Below, one piece after another: positions 40,282 to 49,282 of a DNA stretch of 64,000 bases. Location of the stretch: positions 1 to 64,000 of the forward strand of contig NZ_NSGG01000018.1 in NCBI RefSeq assembly GCF_002295065.1, read 5' to 3'. The translations under genes were made by a program, and so were the position numbers. Source of the stretch: Mesorhizobium sp. WSM3859 (GTDB taxonomy: Bacteria; Pseudomonadota; Alphaproteobacteria; Rhizobiales; Rhizobiaceae). The stretch's first letter is position 1; every line of letters starts with the position of its first letter. Under the pieces are notes generated by a model. The model saw only the letters and a list, made by a program, of their open reading frames with translations. It did not search any database and had not been told where the DNA came from.

Positions 40282-40435
40282 CCCCCCCTCTGTCCTGCCG
40301 GACATCTCCCCCGCAAGTGGGGAGATTGGCAGCTTAGGCGCCGCGCCCTTCATAGAAGTCGACAATTGGCGAAAGCCGCGGCGACATCTGATCTCCCCCC
40401 TTGCGGGGGAGATGGCCGGCAGGCCAGAGGGGGGT
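40282..40435. repeat. Family A composite repeat (inverted pair with spacer)
   Basis: Left unit ACCCCCCCTCTGTCCTGCCG, right unit CTCCCCCCTTGCGGGGGAG then GGCCGGCAGGCCAGAGGGG. The conserved spacer motif appears here in the opposite orientation, as AATTGGCGAAAGCCGCGGCG. Located between convergent yraN and uppP. Confidence 0.85.
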
Positions 40436-40473
40436 TGGCGGGAACTCGACGAATGGTGCGGGCAAAGCCCGCC

Positions 40474-41280
40474 TCACCCCCAAACCATCAGCGCCGCCAG
40501 CCCCGCAATACCCACCACGAGCCGCCACCAGCCGAACAGCGCGTAGCCTTTGCGCGAGACGTAATCGAGCAGGAAACGCACCACGATGAGCGCGGCGACG
40601 AAGGCGGCGATAAAGCCGACGGCGATGATCGGCAGGTCCGCCGCGGTCAGCACGTTGCGGTTCTTGAAGAGGTCGAAGGCGAAGGCGCCGACCATGGTGG
40701 GCATGGCGAGGAAGAAGGAGAATTCCGCCGCCGCGCGCTTGTCGACGCCCATCAGCAGCGCGCCGACGATGGTCGAGCCGGAGCGCGAGGTTCCGGGGAT
40801 CAGCGACAGGCACTGGAACAGGCCGATCTTCAAATAAACGCTCAACGGAAAGCGCTCGACGTCGTGATGCACCGGCTTGAAGTTGATGCGGTCGACGACG
40901 AGCAGCACCACGCCGCCGATGACCAGCATAATGCAGATCAGCCTGGGCGATTCGAACAGGATGGTCTTGATGAAATCATGCGCCAGCGCGCCGATGACCG
41001 CTGCCGGAAGGAAGGCGATGAGGATGCCGATGACGAAATGCCGGGTCTGCGGGTCGCTGGGGAGCTTGATCAGCATCTGCCAGAGCTTGCTGAAATAGAC
41101 GCTGAGGATGGCCAGGATCGCGCCGAGCTGGATCAGGATCTCAAAAGCCTTGCCGGTGGAGTGGAAGCCGAGGAAATGGCCGGCAAGCAGGATGTGGCCG
41201 GTCGAGGACACAGGGATGAACTCGGTCAGGCCCTCCAGCAGCCCGAGCAGCAGCGCTTCGACGATGGTCTGGCTTTCCAT
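40474..41280 (-). CDS. uppP: Undecaprenyl-diphosphate phosphatase (UppP/BacA)
   Basis: Recycles the lipid carrier undecaprenyl pyrophosphate for peptidoglycan and polysaccharide synthesis; also gives bacitracin resistance. 268 aa, about eight helices. Both signature regions are intact: LEGLTEFIPVSSTGHILL near residue 15-32 and LSLIPGTSRSGSTIVGALLM near residue 160. The start at 41280 gives the usual MESQTIVEALLLGLLEG N-terminus. Single gene, convergent with yraN and divergent from the GST gene. Confidence 0.95.
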   Translation of the reverse strand: MESQTIVEALLLGLLEGLTEFIPVSSTGHILLAGHFLGFHSTGKAFEILIQLGAILAILSVYFSKLWQMLIKLPSDPQTRHFVIGILIAFLPAAVIGALAHDFIKTILFESPRLICIMLVIGGVVLLVVDRINFKPVHHDVERFPLSVYLKIGLFQCLSLIPGTSRSGSTIVGALLMGVDKRAAAEFSFFLAMPTMVGAFAFDLFKNRNVLTAADLPIIAVGFIAAFVAALIVVRFLLDYVSRKGYALFGWWRLVVGIAGLAALMVWG

Positions 41281-41440
41281 GGCAACCTCAGGATTTCGGG
41301 GACAGCTGGGGACAACGGCTTGCTTGTCACGGCGCGGAAGTCCCCCTATAGGTCGCAACACCGTGACGGCCGCATGATGGGCCGCCAAGACTTACCGGCG
41401 CTGACACCGATTCGCCAGTGCGCCCTATCATCGCGGAACC

Positions 41441-42133
41441 ATGCTGACGCTTTTCCATCATCCCATGTTCGCCACCTGCCGGTTCGTGCGCCTCGCCTTC
41501 GGCGAGTATGGCGAGGAGCTGGCGCTGATCGAGGAAAAGCCGTGGACCAGGCGCAAGGAGTTTCTGGCGCTGAACCCGGCCGGCACGCTGCCGATCCTTT
41601 TGGCCGAAGGCGACGTGCCGATCGTCGGCGCCATGGTGATCGCCGAATATCTCGACGAGACGCGCGGCGTCTTGAAGCGCGACAAGCGGCTGTTCGCCGA
41701 GGACCCGATGCAGCGCGCGGAAATCCGCCGGCTGACCGACTGGTACCTGGCCAAGGCCGAAAGCGAAGTCACCCGCCATCTGGTGCGCGAGCGCGTGCTG
41801 AAGCCGGTGATGCCGGAAACCGCCGGCGGGGGCTCGCCCGATTCGGCGGCGATCCGCGCCGCGCGCGCCAACATCCGCCAGCACATGAAATACACCAATT
41901 GGCTCGCGGGCACGCGCCATTGGCTGGCCGGCAACAAGGTGACCTATGCCGACCTCGCCGCCGCAGCGACGCTTTCGGTGCTCGACTATCTCGGCGAGAT
42001 CGACTGGCGCGAACACAGCGCCGCGCGCGAATGGTACACGCGGGTGAAATCGCGGCCGTCGTTCCGGCCGCTGCTCTCCGACCGGGTGCGCGGCCTGTCG
42101 CCGGTGTCGCATTATGCGGACCTCGACTTCTGA
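41441..42133 (+). CDS. Glutathione S-transferase family protein
   Basis: 230-aa GST. Thioredoxin-fold N-terminus (MLTLFHHPMFATCRFVRLAF, cis-Pro in NPAGTLPILL, then GAMVIAEYLDE) and an all-helical C-terminal half (LAGNKVTYADLAAAATLSVL with the N-capping motif). Cys13 in the first helix may be the active-site residue. Substrate unknown. Its 3' end overlaps the queG start by 20 bp, in a different frame, so the two are translationally linked. Confidence 0.9.
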   Translation: MLTLFHHPMFATCRFVRLAFGEYGEELALIEEKPWTRRKEFLALNPAGTLPILLAEGDVPIVGAMVIAEYLDETRGVLKRDKRLFAEDPMQRAEIRRLTDWYLAKAESEVTRHLVRERVLKPVMPETAGGGSPDSAAIRAARANIRQHMKYTNWLAGTRHWLAGNKVTYADLAAAATLSVLDYLGEIDWREHSAAREWYTRVKSRPSFRPLLSDRVRGLSPVSHYADLDF

Positions 42134-43265
42134 AAACTTACGCGCGCTGATCGAGGCGGAGGCGCGCCGCGCCGGCTTCGAGGCGGTTGCCGTGACCCGG
42201 CCGGACGCGATCCCGCAGGCGCCGGCAAGACTTGCCGAATTCGTCGCCGACGGTTTCCACGGCTCGATGGACTGGATCGTCGAGACCCTTCAGCGCCGCG
42301 CCGAGCCCTCGACGCTGTGGCCAGAGGTCCGCTCGATCATCGTGCTGGCGATGAATTACGGCCCGGATCATGACCCGCGCGATATCCTCACAAGACCCGA
42401 CCGCGGCGCGATCTCGGTCTATGCGCAGAACCGCGATTATCATGACGTGATGAAGGGCCGACTGAAGGAGATCGCCGGCAAGATCGTGGCCAAGGCCGGC
42501 GGCGACGTTAAGGTGTTCGTCGATACCGCCCCTGTCATGGAAAAGCCGCTGGCGGAGGCGGCCGGGCTCGGTTGGCAGGGCAAGCACACCAACCTGGTCA
42601 GCCGCGCGCATGGCTCGTGGTTGTTCCTCGGCACGATCTTCACCACGGCGGAGCTCGAGCCGGACGAGGCCGAGATCGACCATTGCGGCTCCTGCCGCGC
42701 CTGCCTCGACGTCTGCCCGACCGATGCCTTTCCGGCGCCCTACCGGCTCGACGCGCGCCGCTGCATCTCTTATCTCACCATCGAGAACAAGGGGCCGATC
42801 CCGCGCGAATTCCGCGAAAAGATCGGCAACCGCATCTATGGCTGCGACGATTGCCTGGCCGCCTGCCCGTGGAACAAGTTCGCCAGCGCGGCATCCCAGG
42901 CGAAGCTTGCCGCGCGCGAGGATTTGCGCGAGCCAAAGCTGTCGGAACTGCTCGCCCTCGACGACACGGCGTTCCGCTCGTTTTTCTCGGGGTCGCCGGT
43001 CAAACGCATCGGCCGCGACCGTTTTGTTCGCAACGTGCTGATCGCCGCCGGCAATTCGGGCGACTTCTCGCTAACGCCCACTGTGCGTGGCCTGCTTGGC
43101 GATGCCTCGCCGCTGGTGCGGGGTGCGGCGATCTGGGCCCTGTCGCGGCTGCTGTCCGACCGCGAATTTGGCAAGCTTGCCGCCACCGCCTCGAAGACCG
43201 AGACCGATGCGGCGGTCCGTGAGGAGTGGCTGGCGGTGCTGGCAAAACCGGCGAAGGCCGATTGA
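42114..43265 (+). CDS. queG: Epoxyqueuosine reductase QueG
   Basis: Last step of queuosine tRNA modification: reduces epoxyqueuosine to queuosine with cobalamin and two 4Fe-4S clusters. 383 aa. Cluster ligands are clear: Cys191, 194, 197 and 201 in DHCGSCRACLDVCPTDAF, and Cys217 with Cys244, 247 and 251 (GCDDCLAACPWNK). Catalytic Asp137 lies in VDTAPVMEKPLAEAAGLGW. A C-terminal HEAT-like part follows. The ATG at 42114 lies within the end of the GST gene; the overlap fits the common gst-queG order. Confidence 0.95.
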   Translation: MRTSTSENLRALIEAEARRAGFEAVAVTRPDAIPQAPARLAEFVADGFHGSMDWIVETLQRRAEPSTLWPEVRSIIVLAMNYGPDHDPRDILTRPDRGAISVYAQNRDYHDVMKGRLKEIAGKIVAKAGGDVKVFVDTAPVMEKPLAEAAGLGWQGKHTNLVSRAHGSWLFLGTIFTTAELEPDEAEIDHCGSCRACLDVCPTDAFPAPYRLDARRCISYLTIENKGPIPREFREKIGNRIYGCDDCLAACPWNKFASAASQAKLAAREDLREPKLSELLALDDTAFRSFFSGSPVKRIGRDRFVRNVLIAAGNSGDFSLTPTVRGLLGDASPLVRGAAIWALSRLLSDREFGKLAATASKTETDAAVREEWLAVLAKPAKAD

Positions 43266-43277
43266 AGGAGTTCATCG

Positions 43278-44180
43278 ATGGGCGAAAGACGCTTCTTCAT
43301 CTTCGGCGCCGGCTATTCCGGCCAGGCTTTCGCGCGGGCCAATCAGCACCACGCGCCGGTCTCCGGCACGACCCGGGCGCCTGAAAAGTTCGAGGCGCTG
43401 CGATCGGCCGGCATCGAGCCGCTGCAATTCGACGGCGCGCTGTCGCTAGAGCTCGGCGAGGCGCTCGCCGGGACCTCGCATCTCATCGTCTCGGTCGCTC
43501 CCGACGAGGCCGGCGATGCGGTGCTCAACGCCGCCGGCGATGCGCTGCGGGAAAAGATGCCGGCGCTGGAGTGGATCGCCTATCTCTCAACCGTCGGCGT
43601 CTATGGCGACCATGGCGGCGCCTGGGTGGACGAGACCAGCGACTGCCGCCCCGTGTCGAAGCGCTCGGTCATGCGGGTGGCGGCCGAACAGGAATGGCTG
43701 AGGCTTGGCCGCGAGACCGGAAAGCCGGTGGCGGTGCTGCGGCTTTCCGGAATCTATGGGCCCGGCCGCAACGCGCTCGCCAATCTCGAGGAGGGCACCG
43801 CAAGGCGGCTGGTCAAGCCGGGACAGGTGTTCAACCGCATCCATTGCGACGACATCGCCGGCGCGCTCTGGCACCTCGCCGAGAACAATCTCGGCGGGAT
43901 CTTCAACGTCACCGACGACGAGCCGGCGCCGCCGCAGGACGTCGTGGCTTACGCCGCTGGGCTGATGGGCGTCGAGCCGCCGCCCGAAATTCCCTTCGAG
44001 ACCGCCCAACTTTCGCCCATGGCGCGGTCTTTCTATGGCGAGAACAAGCGGGTCGCCAACAAGGCGATCAAGGCGGCCGGCTATCGCTTCCGGTTCCCGA
44101 ACTACCGGGTGGCGCTGGAGCGGATGTGGGCCGAGGGCAACTGGCGGGATGGAGCGCCGCGCAGCCCGATGAGGCGCTGA
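43278..44180 (+). CDS. NAD-dependent epimerase/SDR-family protein (YeeZ-like)
   Basis: 300-aa extended-SDR-like protein. N-terminal Rossmann motif FIFGAGYSGQAFAR, then EWIAYLSTVGVYGDHGGAWV (the Ser and Tyr of the catalytic site region) and VLRLSGIYGPGRNALANLEE. The YxxxK Lys is not at its usual spacing, as in atypical SDRs of the YeeZ group, so activity is uncertain. It starts 12 bp after queG and likely belongs to the GST-queG operon. Confidence 0.85.
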   Translation: MGERRFFIFGAGYSGQAFARANQHHAPVSGTTRAPEKFEALRSAGIEPLQFDGALSLELGEALAGTSHLIVSVAPDEAGDAVLNAAGDALREKMPALEWIAYLSTVGVYGDHGGAWVDETSDCRPVSKRSVMRVAAEQEWLRLGRETGKPVAVLRLSGIYGPGRNALANLEEGTARRLVKPGQVFNRIHCDDIAGALWHLAENNLGGIFNVTDDEPAPPQDVVAYAAGLMGVEPPPEIPFETAQLSPMARSFYGENKRVANKAIKAAGYRFRFPNYRVALERMWAEGNWRDGAPRSPMRR

Positions 44181-44259
44181 AGATCGATGCGGGACGCGCG
44201 GCGTGGTATGGTGGCCTGACCGTGCCGCAAACGGGTAGACTGGAGAGGGATCCGGCCTG

Positions 44260-45342
44260 ATGAATTTGCGATCGCTGCCCGACAGGAAGCCGTTCCTGAC
44301 CGCCGCGCTGGCGCTGGTGACCTTGGCTGCGCTGGCGGCGGCCGCGATCTCGGCCGAACCGCGGGCCAAGGACCTGTTCGGCGCCAAGAAACTGCCGGCG
44401 GTGGTGCCCGCGCAATCCTTCGGTTTCTATTCCAAGGGCTGCTTCGCCGGCGGCGTCGCCCTGCCCATGGACGGGCCGACCTGGGAAGTGATGCGCCCCT
44501 CGCGCAACCGCCGCTGGGGCCATCCGGCCATGATCGCGCTGATCGAGAAACTCGCGCGCGACGCGGCAGCCGACGGCTGGCCAGGGCTTCTGGTCGGCGA
44601 CGTCTCGCAGCCGCGCGGCGGACCGATGATGACCGGCCACGCCTCGCATCAGATCGGGCTCGACGCCGACATCTGGCTGACGCCGATGCCGAAGCGGCCG
44701 CTGACCATGGCGCAGCGCGAGAATATGAGCGCCACGCTGATGGTCGACGAAAAAACGCATCTGGTGAAGGACGCGCTGTGGACGCCGGCGCACACAAGGC
44801 TGCTCAAGCGCGCCGCGAGCTATCCGGAAGTCGAGCGCATCCTGGTCAATCCCGGCATCAAGAAGAAGCTGTGCGACACGGTCAGCGGCGACCGGTCCTG
44901 GCTGCGCAAGATCCGCCCGTTCTGGGGCCACGACTATCATTTCCATATGCGCATCGGCTGCCAGCCGGGCTCGCCCGGTTGCAAGGGGCAGGAGGCGACG
45001 CCCGCGGATGACGGCTGCGGCAAGCCGCTGGCCTGGTGGTTCACCGAGGAGCCGTGGCGGCCCAACAAGAACCCCGATGCGCCCAAGGCCCGCGACCTGA
45101 TGACGATGGCCAATCTGCCGAAAGAGTGCCAGGCGGTGCTCGCCGCGACGGATGCGCCGTCGTTGGCGGCCGTGACCTACCAGGGTGGCAGCGCCACAGC
45201 GGTCGCCGTGGCCGAACCGGAGCCGACCGAGCCGGCGGAGACGATCTCCACCGGCAACGCAGCGATGCCGGCGGCGGCGAGCGCTTTCGCGCCGACGCCC
45301 AAGATCGGCATTCCGCTGCCAAGGCCGAGACCGGGGAACTGA
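44260..45342 (+). CDS. mepA: Penicillin-insensitive murein endopeptidase MepA
   Basis: Periplasmic zinc LAS-type endopeptidase that cuts D-alanyl-meso-diaminopimelyl cross-links in peptidoglycan, 360 aa. Signal peptide or anchor: residues 12-31 (FLTAALALVTLAALAAAAIS). Zinc-site motifs TGHASHQIGLDADIW (HxxxxxxxD) and WGHDYHFHMRIGC (HxH) are intact, with the conserved Cys-rich end CQPGSPGCKGQEATPADDGC. The Pro/Ala-rich C-terminal 70 residues are probably disordered. Confidence 0.93.
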   Translation: MNLRSLPDRKPFLTAALALVTLAALAAAAISAEPRAKDLFGAKKLPAVVPAQSFGFYSKGCFAGGVALPMDGPTWEVMRPSRNRRWGHPAMIALIEKLARDAAADGWPGLLVGDVSQPRGGPMMTGHASHQIGLDADIWLTPMPKRPLTMAQRENMSATLMVDEKTHLVKDALWTPAHTRLLKRAASYPEVERILVNPGIKKKLCDTVSGDRSWLRKIRPFWGHDYHFHMRIGCQPGSPGCKGQEATPADDGCGKPLAWWFTEEPWRPNKNPDAPKARDLMTMANLPKECQAVLAATDAPSLAAVTYQGGSATAVAVAEPEPTEPAETISTGNAAMPAAASAFAPTPKIGIPLPRPRPGN

Positions 45343-45380
45343 CTCCGAAGCTGGGGAATGTGTCCGTTTGAATCAAAACC

Positions 45381-45794
45381 TTAGAGAGTAGCGGGATTTC
45401 CTAGCCTGTCCCACGCTTCCAGATACTGAGGAAGCGCATAGGATTTTGGCTGTAGCCAATAAGATACCGTGCCAATCTCATTCATTCCGCGATGAGCAGC
45501 TGCTCTCACCTCGTCTTTCGTGAGGACGTAGCAGGTAGGGGCTGCGGTGTTCGCGTTGATCGTTACAACCCACCAATCCGAGCGAAGGGTATCCAGTGAA
45601 CTACCCAGCGGCACGGGAGCCCTCTTCGACAATGCCTTTGACTGAATGGGGAGGACGCGGCTCTCGTCGTCGCTTGCGGCATAAAGGTCTGCGCCACGCG
45701 CGTTGCGTACAGTGGGCATGACATGCCAACCGCGTCGCGACAGTTCCCGCGCCACGTGGTACAGACCGGCGTTGCCAGTCAGCTGGTGCCGCAT
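45381..45794 (-). CDS. Small PD-(D/E)XK-like nuclease-family protein
   Basis: 137-aa protein from the ATG at 45794. The sequence MRHQLTGNAGLYHVARELSR, VRNARGADLYAASDDE and VLPIQSKALSKR fits a PD-(D/E)XK fold: Glu17, Asp36 and Gln51-x-Lys53 at the spacing of Hjc-like or restriction-type nucleases. Biological role unknown. It begins 1 bp before the stop of a 61-aa gene, on the minus strand, between mepA and glk. GC content is visibly lower than in the neighbours and codon use is different, which suggests recent acquisition. Confidence 0.7.
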   Translation of the reverse strand: MRHQLTGNAGLYHVARELSRRGWHVMPTVRNARGADLYAASDDESRVLPIQSKALSKRAPVPLGSSLDTLRSDWWVVTINANTAAPTCYVLTKDEVRAAAHRGMNEIGTVSYWLQPKSYALPQYLEAWDRLGNPATL

Positions 45795-45795
45795 T

Positions 45796-45981
45796 TTAGC
45801 TGGGGTACTCCAACACGATGATGTAGCCGGACGGCTGCCTGAATTCGCCATCCTCTGTTCGGATGTCTCGTTCCGGTTGCCAGATCACGTTGATGATCCG
45901 GCTTCCCTCTTCGCCCAGACTGTGGAGCAACGTCTTCAGCCGCTCAACGTCGTCAGGACATGTCGCGACGGCATATGACAT
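45796..45981 (-). CDS. Small hypothetical protein (61 aa), partner of the nuclease-like gene
   Basis: Starts MSYAVATCPDDVERLKTLLH after AAGGGGG and ends SGYIIVLEYPS. Short alpha/beta protein with no family recognised. It ends 1 bp from the downstream nuclease-like gene, so both would be made together. Same low-GC character. Could be an immunity or antitoxin-like partner, or a small protein of the same mobile cassette; this is only inferred from layout. Confidence 0.65.
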   Translation of the reverse strand: MSYAVATCPDDVERLKTLLHSLGEEGSRIINVIWQPERDIRTEDGEFRQPSGYIIVLEYPS

Positions 45982-46168
45982 GATATCCCCCTTGCTTTTG
46001 GTAAGCATATAGGAGTTCGAAGCGCCGCGCGACAATCGGGCTACAGCGGGTGGTAGCCGGTCAATTTCAAACTGAGACACCGGCCGAAGCCGCTTTCCCT
46101 TTGCAGGCCCATGCGCTAGTCAACGAACAAACAGCGGCAGACAGCCGAACGGGGAAGCGCGAGAAGAA

Positions 46169-47188
46169 ATGGTAAGCGAGAACGAGACAGCGCTGCGGTT
46201 TCCGGTCCTGATCGGCGACATTGGCGGCACCAATGCGCGCTTCTCGATCGTGCTCGACGCCAATTCCGAAGCGACCGAGCCGCAGATCGTCCAGACGGCG
46301 AATTTCAAGACCATCGACGAGGCGATCCAGGCGGCGGTGCTCGACCGCTCCTCGATCCAGCCGAATTCGGCGGTGCTGGCGATCGCCGGGCCGGTCGACG
46401 GCGACGAGATTCCGCTCACCAACTGCCCCTGGGTCGTGAAACCCCGGCAGATGATCGCCAATCTGGGCCTGAGCGAGGTCGTGGTGCTCAATGATTTCGA
46501 GGCGCAGGCGCTGGCCGTCGTGGCGCTCGGCGAAGAGCATATGGAAAAGATCGGCGGCGGCACGCCGGAACCCAATGCGAGCCGCGTCGTGCTCGGCCCC
46601 GGAACCGGGCTGGGCGTCGCCGGGCTGATCTATGCGCTCGATCGCTGGATTCCGGTGCCGGGCGAGGGCGGGCATATGGATATCGGACCGCGCACGCCGC
46701 GCGACTTCGAGGTGTTCCCGCATATCGACAAGCTGGAAGGCCGCATCTCCGGCGAGCAGATCCTGTGCGGGCGCGGGCTGGTCAACGTCTATCGCGCCGT
46801 GGCCAGGACGGACGGCAAGCCGACGCCGTTCACGACGCCGGCCGAGATCACCGGAGCGGCGCTCGCCAAATCCGACGCGGTGGCCGGGGAGGCGCTGGAG
46901 CTGTTCGTCACCTGCCTCGGCCGCACCGCGGGCGACCTGGCGCTAGTGTTCATGGGCCGCGGCGGCGTGTTCCTCACCGGCGGCATCGCGCAGAAGATCG
47001 TGCCGGCGCTGAAGGAAGGCAATTTCCGCGCCGCCTTCGAGGACAAGGCGCCGCACAGCGCGCTGATGCGCGAAATGCCGGTCTATGTCATTATCCATCC
47101 GCTGGCGGCGCTGCTCGGCCTTGCCGCCTATGCCAGGACGCCTTCGCTGTTCGGCGTGCAGACCGCCGGCCGGCACTGGCGGGCATGA
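46169..47188 (+). CDS. glk: Glucokinase
   Basis: ATP-dependent phosphorylation of glucose, 339 aa, normal for bacterial Glk (ROK-unrelated group II). Phosphate-binding motif LIGDIGGTNARFS at residues 14-26, VLNDFEAQALAVVAL, GPGTGLGVAGL and VPGEGGHMDIGPRTPRDFEV with catalytic region, and GGVFLTGGIAQKI near the C-terminus. A weak ribosome-binding site (GCGAGAAG) precedes the ATG. Downstream, a rhizobial hairpin repeat lies before the ABC exporter gene. Confidence 0.95.
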   Translation: MVSENETALRFPVLIGDIGGTNARFSIVLDANSEATEPQIVQTANFKTIDEAIQAAVLDRSSIQPNSAVLAIAGPVDGDEIPLTNCPWVVKPRQMIANLGLSEVVVLNDFEAQALAVVALGEEHMEKIGGGTPEPNASRVVLGPGTGLGVAGLIYALDRWIPVPGEGGHMDIGPRTPRDFEVFPHIDKLEGRISGEQILCGRGLVNVYRAVARTDGKPTPFTTPAEITGAALAKSDAVAGEALELFVTCLGRTAGDLALVFMGRGGVFLTGGIAQKIVPALKEGNFRAAFEDKAPHSALMREMPVYVIIHPLAALLGLAAYARTPSLFGVQTAGRHWRA

Positions 47189-47319
47189 TCGCGCCAGGGC
47201 CCGGGCCGGCGCTCGGCCGCCGCGACGAAGTTTCGCCATAGGCAAGCCGTAGCCGGGGCGCTAAAGCGCGTCGCGATCTTTCAGATTCGCTCCATGCGCT
47301 TTCGGTTTTTGATTTTACG

Positions 47320-47362
47320 CATGTCTTTATCCCGAAACCGGTTCCCACTTTCGGGAGACATG
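47320..47362. repeat. Rhizobial hairpin repeat between glk and ABC exporter
   Basis: Outer arms CATGTCT and AGACATG, inner arms TCCCGAAA and TTTCGGGA around CCGGTTCCCAC. Same family as the hairpin at 39803-39845. Widespread in rhizobial genomes; possible terminator of glk. Confidence 0.7.
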
Positions 47363-47381
47363 CTTTAAGAGGGTTGGCCTT

Positions 47382-47414
47382 ATGACGAGAACCCACGAAG
47401 CGCTTCCGATTTGA
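47382..47414 (+). other. Possible 10-codon leader ORF ending on the exporter start
   Basis: ATG at 47382 with AGAGGG about 9 bases upstream encodes MTRTHEALPI and stops with TGA at 47412-47414, overlapping the TTG start of the next gene by two bases. This could couple translation, or the true exporter gene might start here with a one-base shift. Not resolved. Confidence 0.35.
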
Positions 47415-49282
47415 CACTTCAAAATCCAGACAAGCACAAGACCCGACCGGGCGAGGTCACCGCGGTGCTGCGCCGCATCGTCGCCGAAAACGGCTATGAC
47501 CATCGCTGGTCCTACGCGGTCGTCATCGTCTGCTCGCTGCTGGTTTCGGGCGCGACCGCCTTCTCCGCATGGGTCATGGCGCCGATGGTCAATCAGATCT
47601 TCTACGAACGGAGCAGCGGCGCCGTCTGGTGGATTTGCGCCGGCTTCATGGGCGCCTTCCTCGTGCGCGGCTTTGCCGGTTACGGCCAGGCGGTGATGCT
47701 GGCCAAGGTCGGCAACAATCTCGTCGCCCGCTACCAGAAGCGCTGCTTCGACCAACTGATGAAGCTCGGCGTCAATTTCTTCAACGACACGCGTTCCGGG
47801 CGCCTGGCGGCGCAGCTGGACGAGAATGTCGGCGGCATCCGCGACCTGCTGTCGCTGACCTTGATTTCGATCACCCGCGACGCGGTGACGCTGATCGGCC
47901 TGGTCTGCCTGATGGTCTACCAGGATCCGGTCCTGTCGCTGAGTTCGCTGCTGATCGGACCGCCACTGATCTGGGCCGTCGTCTACATCACCCGCCGGGT
48001 GCGCAAGATCAACCGCGAATCCGTGCTGATCAACTCGCGACTGAGCGGCTCCGTGCAGGAGGCAGTTCAAGGCATAGCCATCGTCAAGGCCTTCACCATG
48101 GAGGACGAGCTGGCCCGCCGCATCGGCGTCATGGCCGATACGGCCGAGCAGCGCAGCAACAAGATCGCCCGCGTCTCCGAGCGGCTGTCGCCGATTTCCG
48201 ACATGCTGGCCGGCCTCGCCGTCACCGCCGTCATCGCCTATTCCGGCTATCGGGCTTTGTATCTCGGCCAACCGCCTGGCGCGGTGTTTTCCTTCATCAC
48301 CGCGCTGATCCTGGCCTATGATCCGGCGCGGCGCCTGGCGCGCATGCAGGTGACGATGGAACGCGCGCTGGTCAATGCGCGCATGATCTACGAGCTGCTC
48401 GACCTCGAGCCGAGGCAGGGGGATGCCCCCGACGCGGTCGAGGCGAAGATCACCACGGGCGAGGTGCGCATCAACGACGTGACCTTCGGCTACAGCGCCG
48501 ACATGCCGGTGCTGCGGGAGCTGAGCTTCTCCGCCGCCGCCGGCAAGGTGACGGCGATCGTCGGCGCCTCGGGCGCCGGCAAGTCGACGCTGGTGGCGCT
48601 GCTGCAGCGCTTCTACGACGTTGACGAGGGCTCGATCGAAGTCGACGGCCAGGACATCTCGAAGGTGACCAAGCGCTCGCTGCGCCAGTCGATCGCCTAT
48701 GTCTCGCAGGCGCCCTACCTGTTCGAGGGCACGATCCGCGACAACATCCGCTATGGTCGGCTTTCGGCCACCGATGCCGAGATCGAGCATGCGGCGAAAC
48801 TGGCCGCCGCCGACGAGTTCATCCGCCAGCAACCGCAAGGCTACGACACGCCTGTCGGCGAAGGCGGCTCGACGCTGTCGGGCGGCCAGCGACAGCGCGT
48901 CTCGATCGCGCGCGCCATCGTGCGCCAGGCGCCGATCCTGCTGCTCGACGAGGCGACCTCGGCACTGGACAACGAGGCCGAGGCGCGTGTCCAGGAAGCG
49001 CTGACCCATGTCATGGAAGGCCGCACGACGATCGTGATCGCGCACCGGCTGTCGACGGTGGTCAATGCCGACCATATCATCGTGCTGGAAGAGGGCAGGC
49101 TGGTCGAAGAAGGCACGCATGCGACGCTGATGGCCGACCCGCACTCCATCTATGCCCGCTTCCACCGGATCCAGGGCAAGAAGGGGCTGGGGCTTGTCGA
49201 CGACGCCAAGGCAAGCCAGACTTCGGGCCAAACTCCCGCACCGCGCAGCCGCGCCAGGAAGACCGTCAGGAGAAGCGCATGA
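47411..49282 (+). CDS. ABC exporter, fused permease/ATPase (MsbA-like)
   Basis: 623-aa half-transporter expected to act as a homodimer. Six membrane helices occupy about residues 30-330; the ATPase follows with Walker A GASGAGKSTL (near residue 385), Q-loop YVSQAPYL, signature STLSGGQRQRVSIARAI, Walker B ILLLDEATSALD and the His of IVIAHRLSTV. Homologues flip lipid A or export drugs; the substrate is not certain. The start is TTG at 47411, unusual, and overlaps a small leader frame. dapB follows with an ATGA overlap (49279-49282). Confidence 0.9.
   Translation: MTLQNPDKHKTRPGEVTAVLRRIVAENGYDHRWSYAVVIVCSLLVSGATAFSAWVMAPMVNQIFYERSSGAVWWICAGFMGAFLVRGFAGYGQAVMLAKVGNNLVARYQKRCFDQLMKLGVNFFNDTRSGRLAAQLDENVGGIRDLLSLTLISITRDAVTLIGLVCLMVYQDPVLSLSSLLIGPPLIWAVVYITRRVRKINRESVLINSRLSGSVQEAVQGIAIVKAFTMEDELARRIGVMADTAEQRSNKIARVSERLSPISDMLAGLAVTAVIAYSGYRALYLGQPPGAVFSFITALILAYDPARRLARMQVTMERALVNARMIYELLDLEPRQGDAPDAVEAKITTGEVRINDVTFGYSADMPVLRELSFSAAAGKVTAIVGASGAGKSTLVALLQRFYDVDEGSIEVDGQDISKVTKRSLRQSIAYVSQAPYLFEGTIRDNIRYGRLSATDAEIEHAAKLAAADEFIRQQPQGYDTPVGEGGSTLSGGQRQRVSIARAIVRQAPILLLDEATSALDNEAEARVQEALTHVMEGRTTIVIAHRLSTVVNADHIIVLEEGRLVEEGTHATLMADPHSIYARFHRIQGKKGLGLVDDAKASQTSGQTPAPRSRARKTVRRSA

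Noticed and set aside
47327..49231. Minus-strand frame of 634 codons opposite the ABC exporter
   Set aside because: Antisense shadow of a complete exporter with all ATPase motifs; composition is not protein-like.
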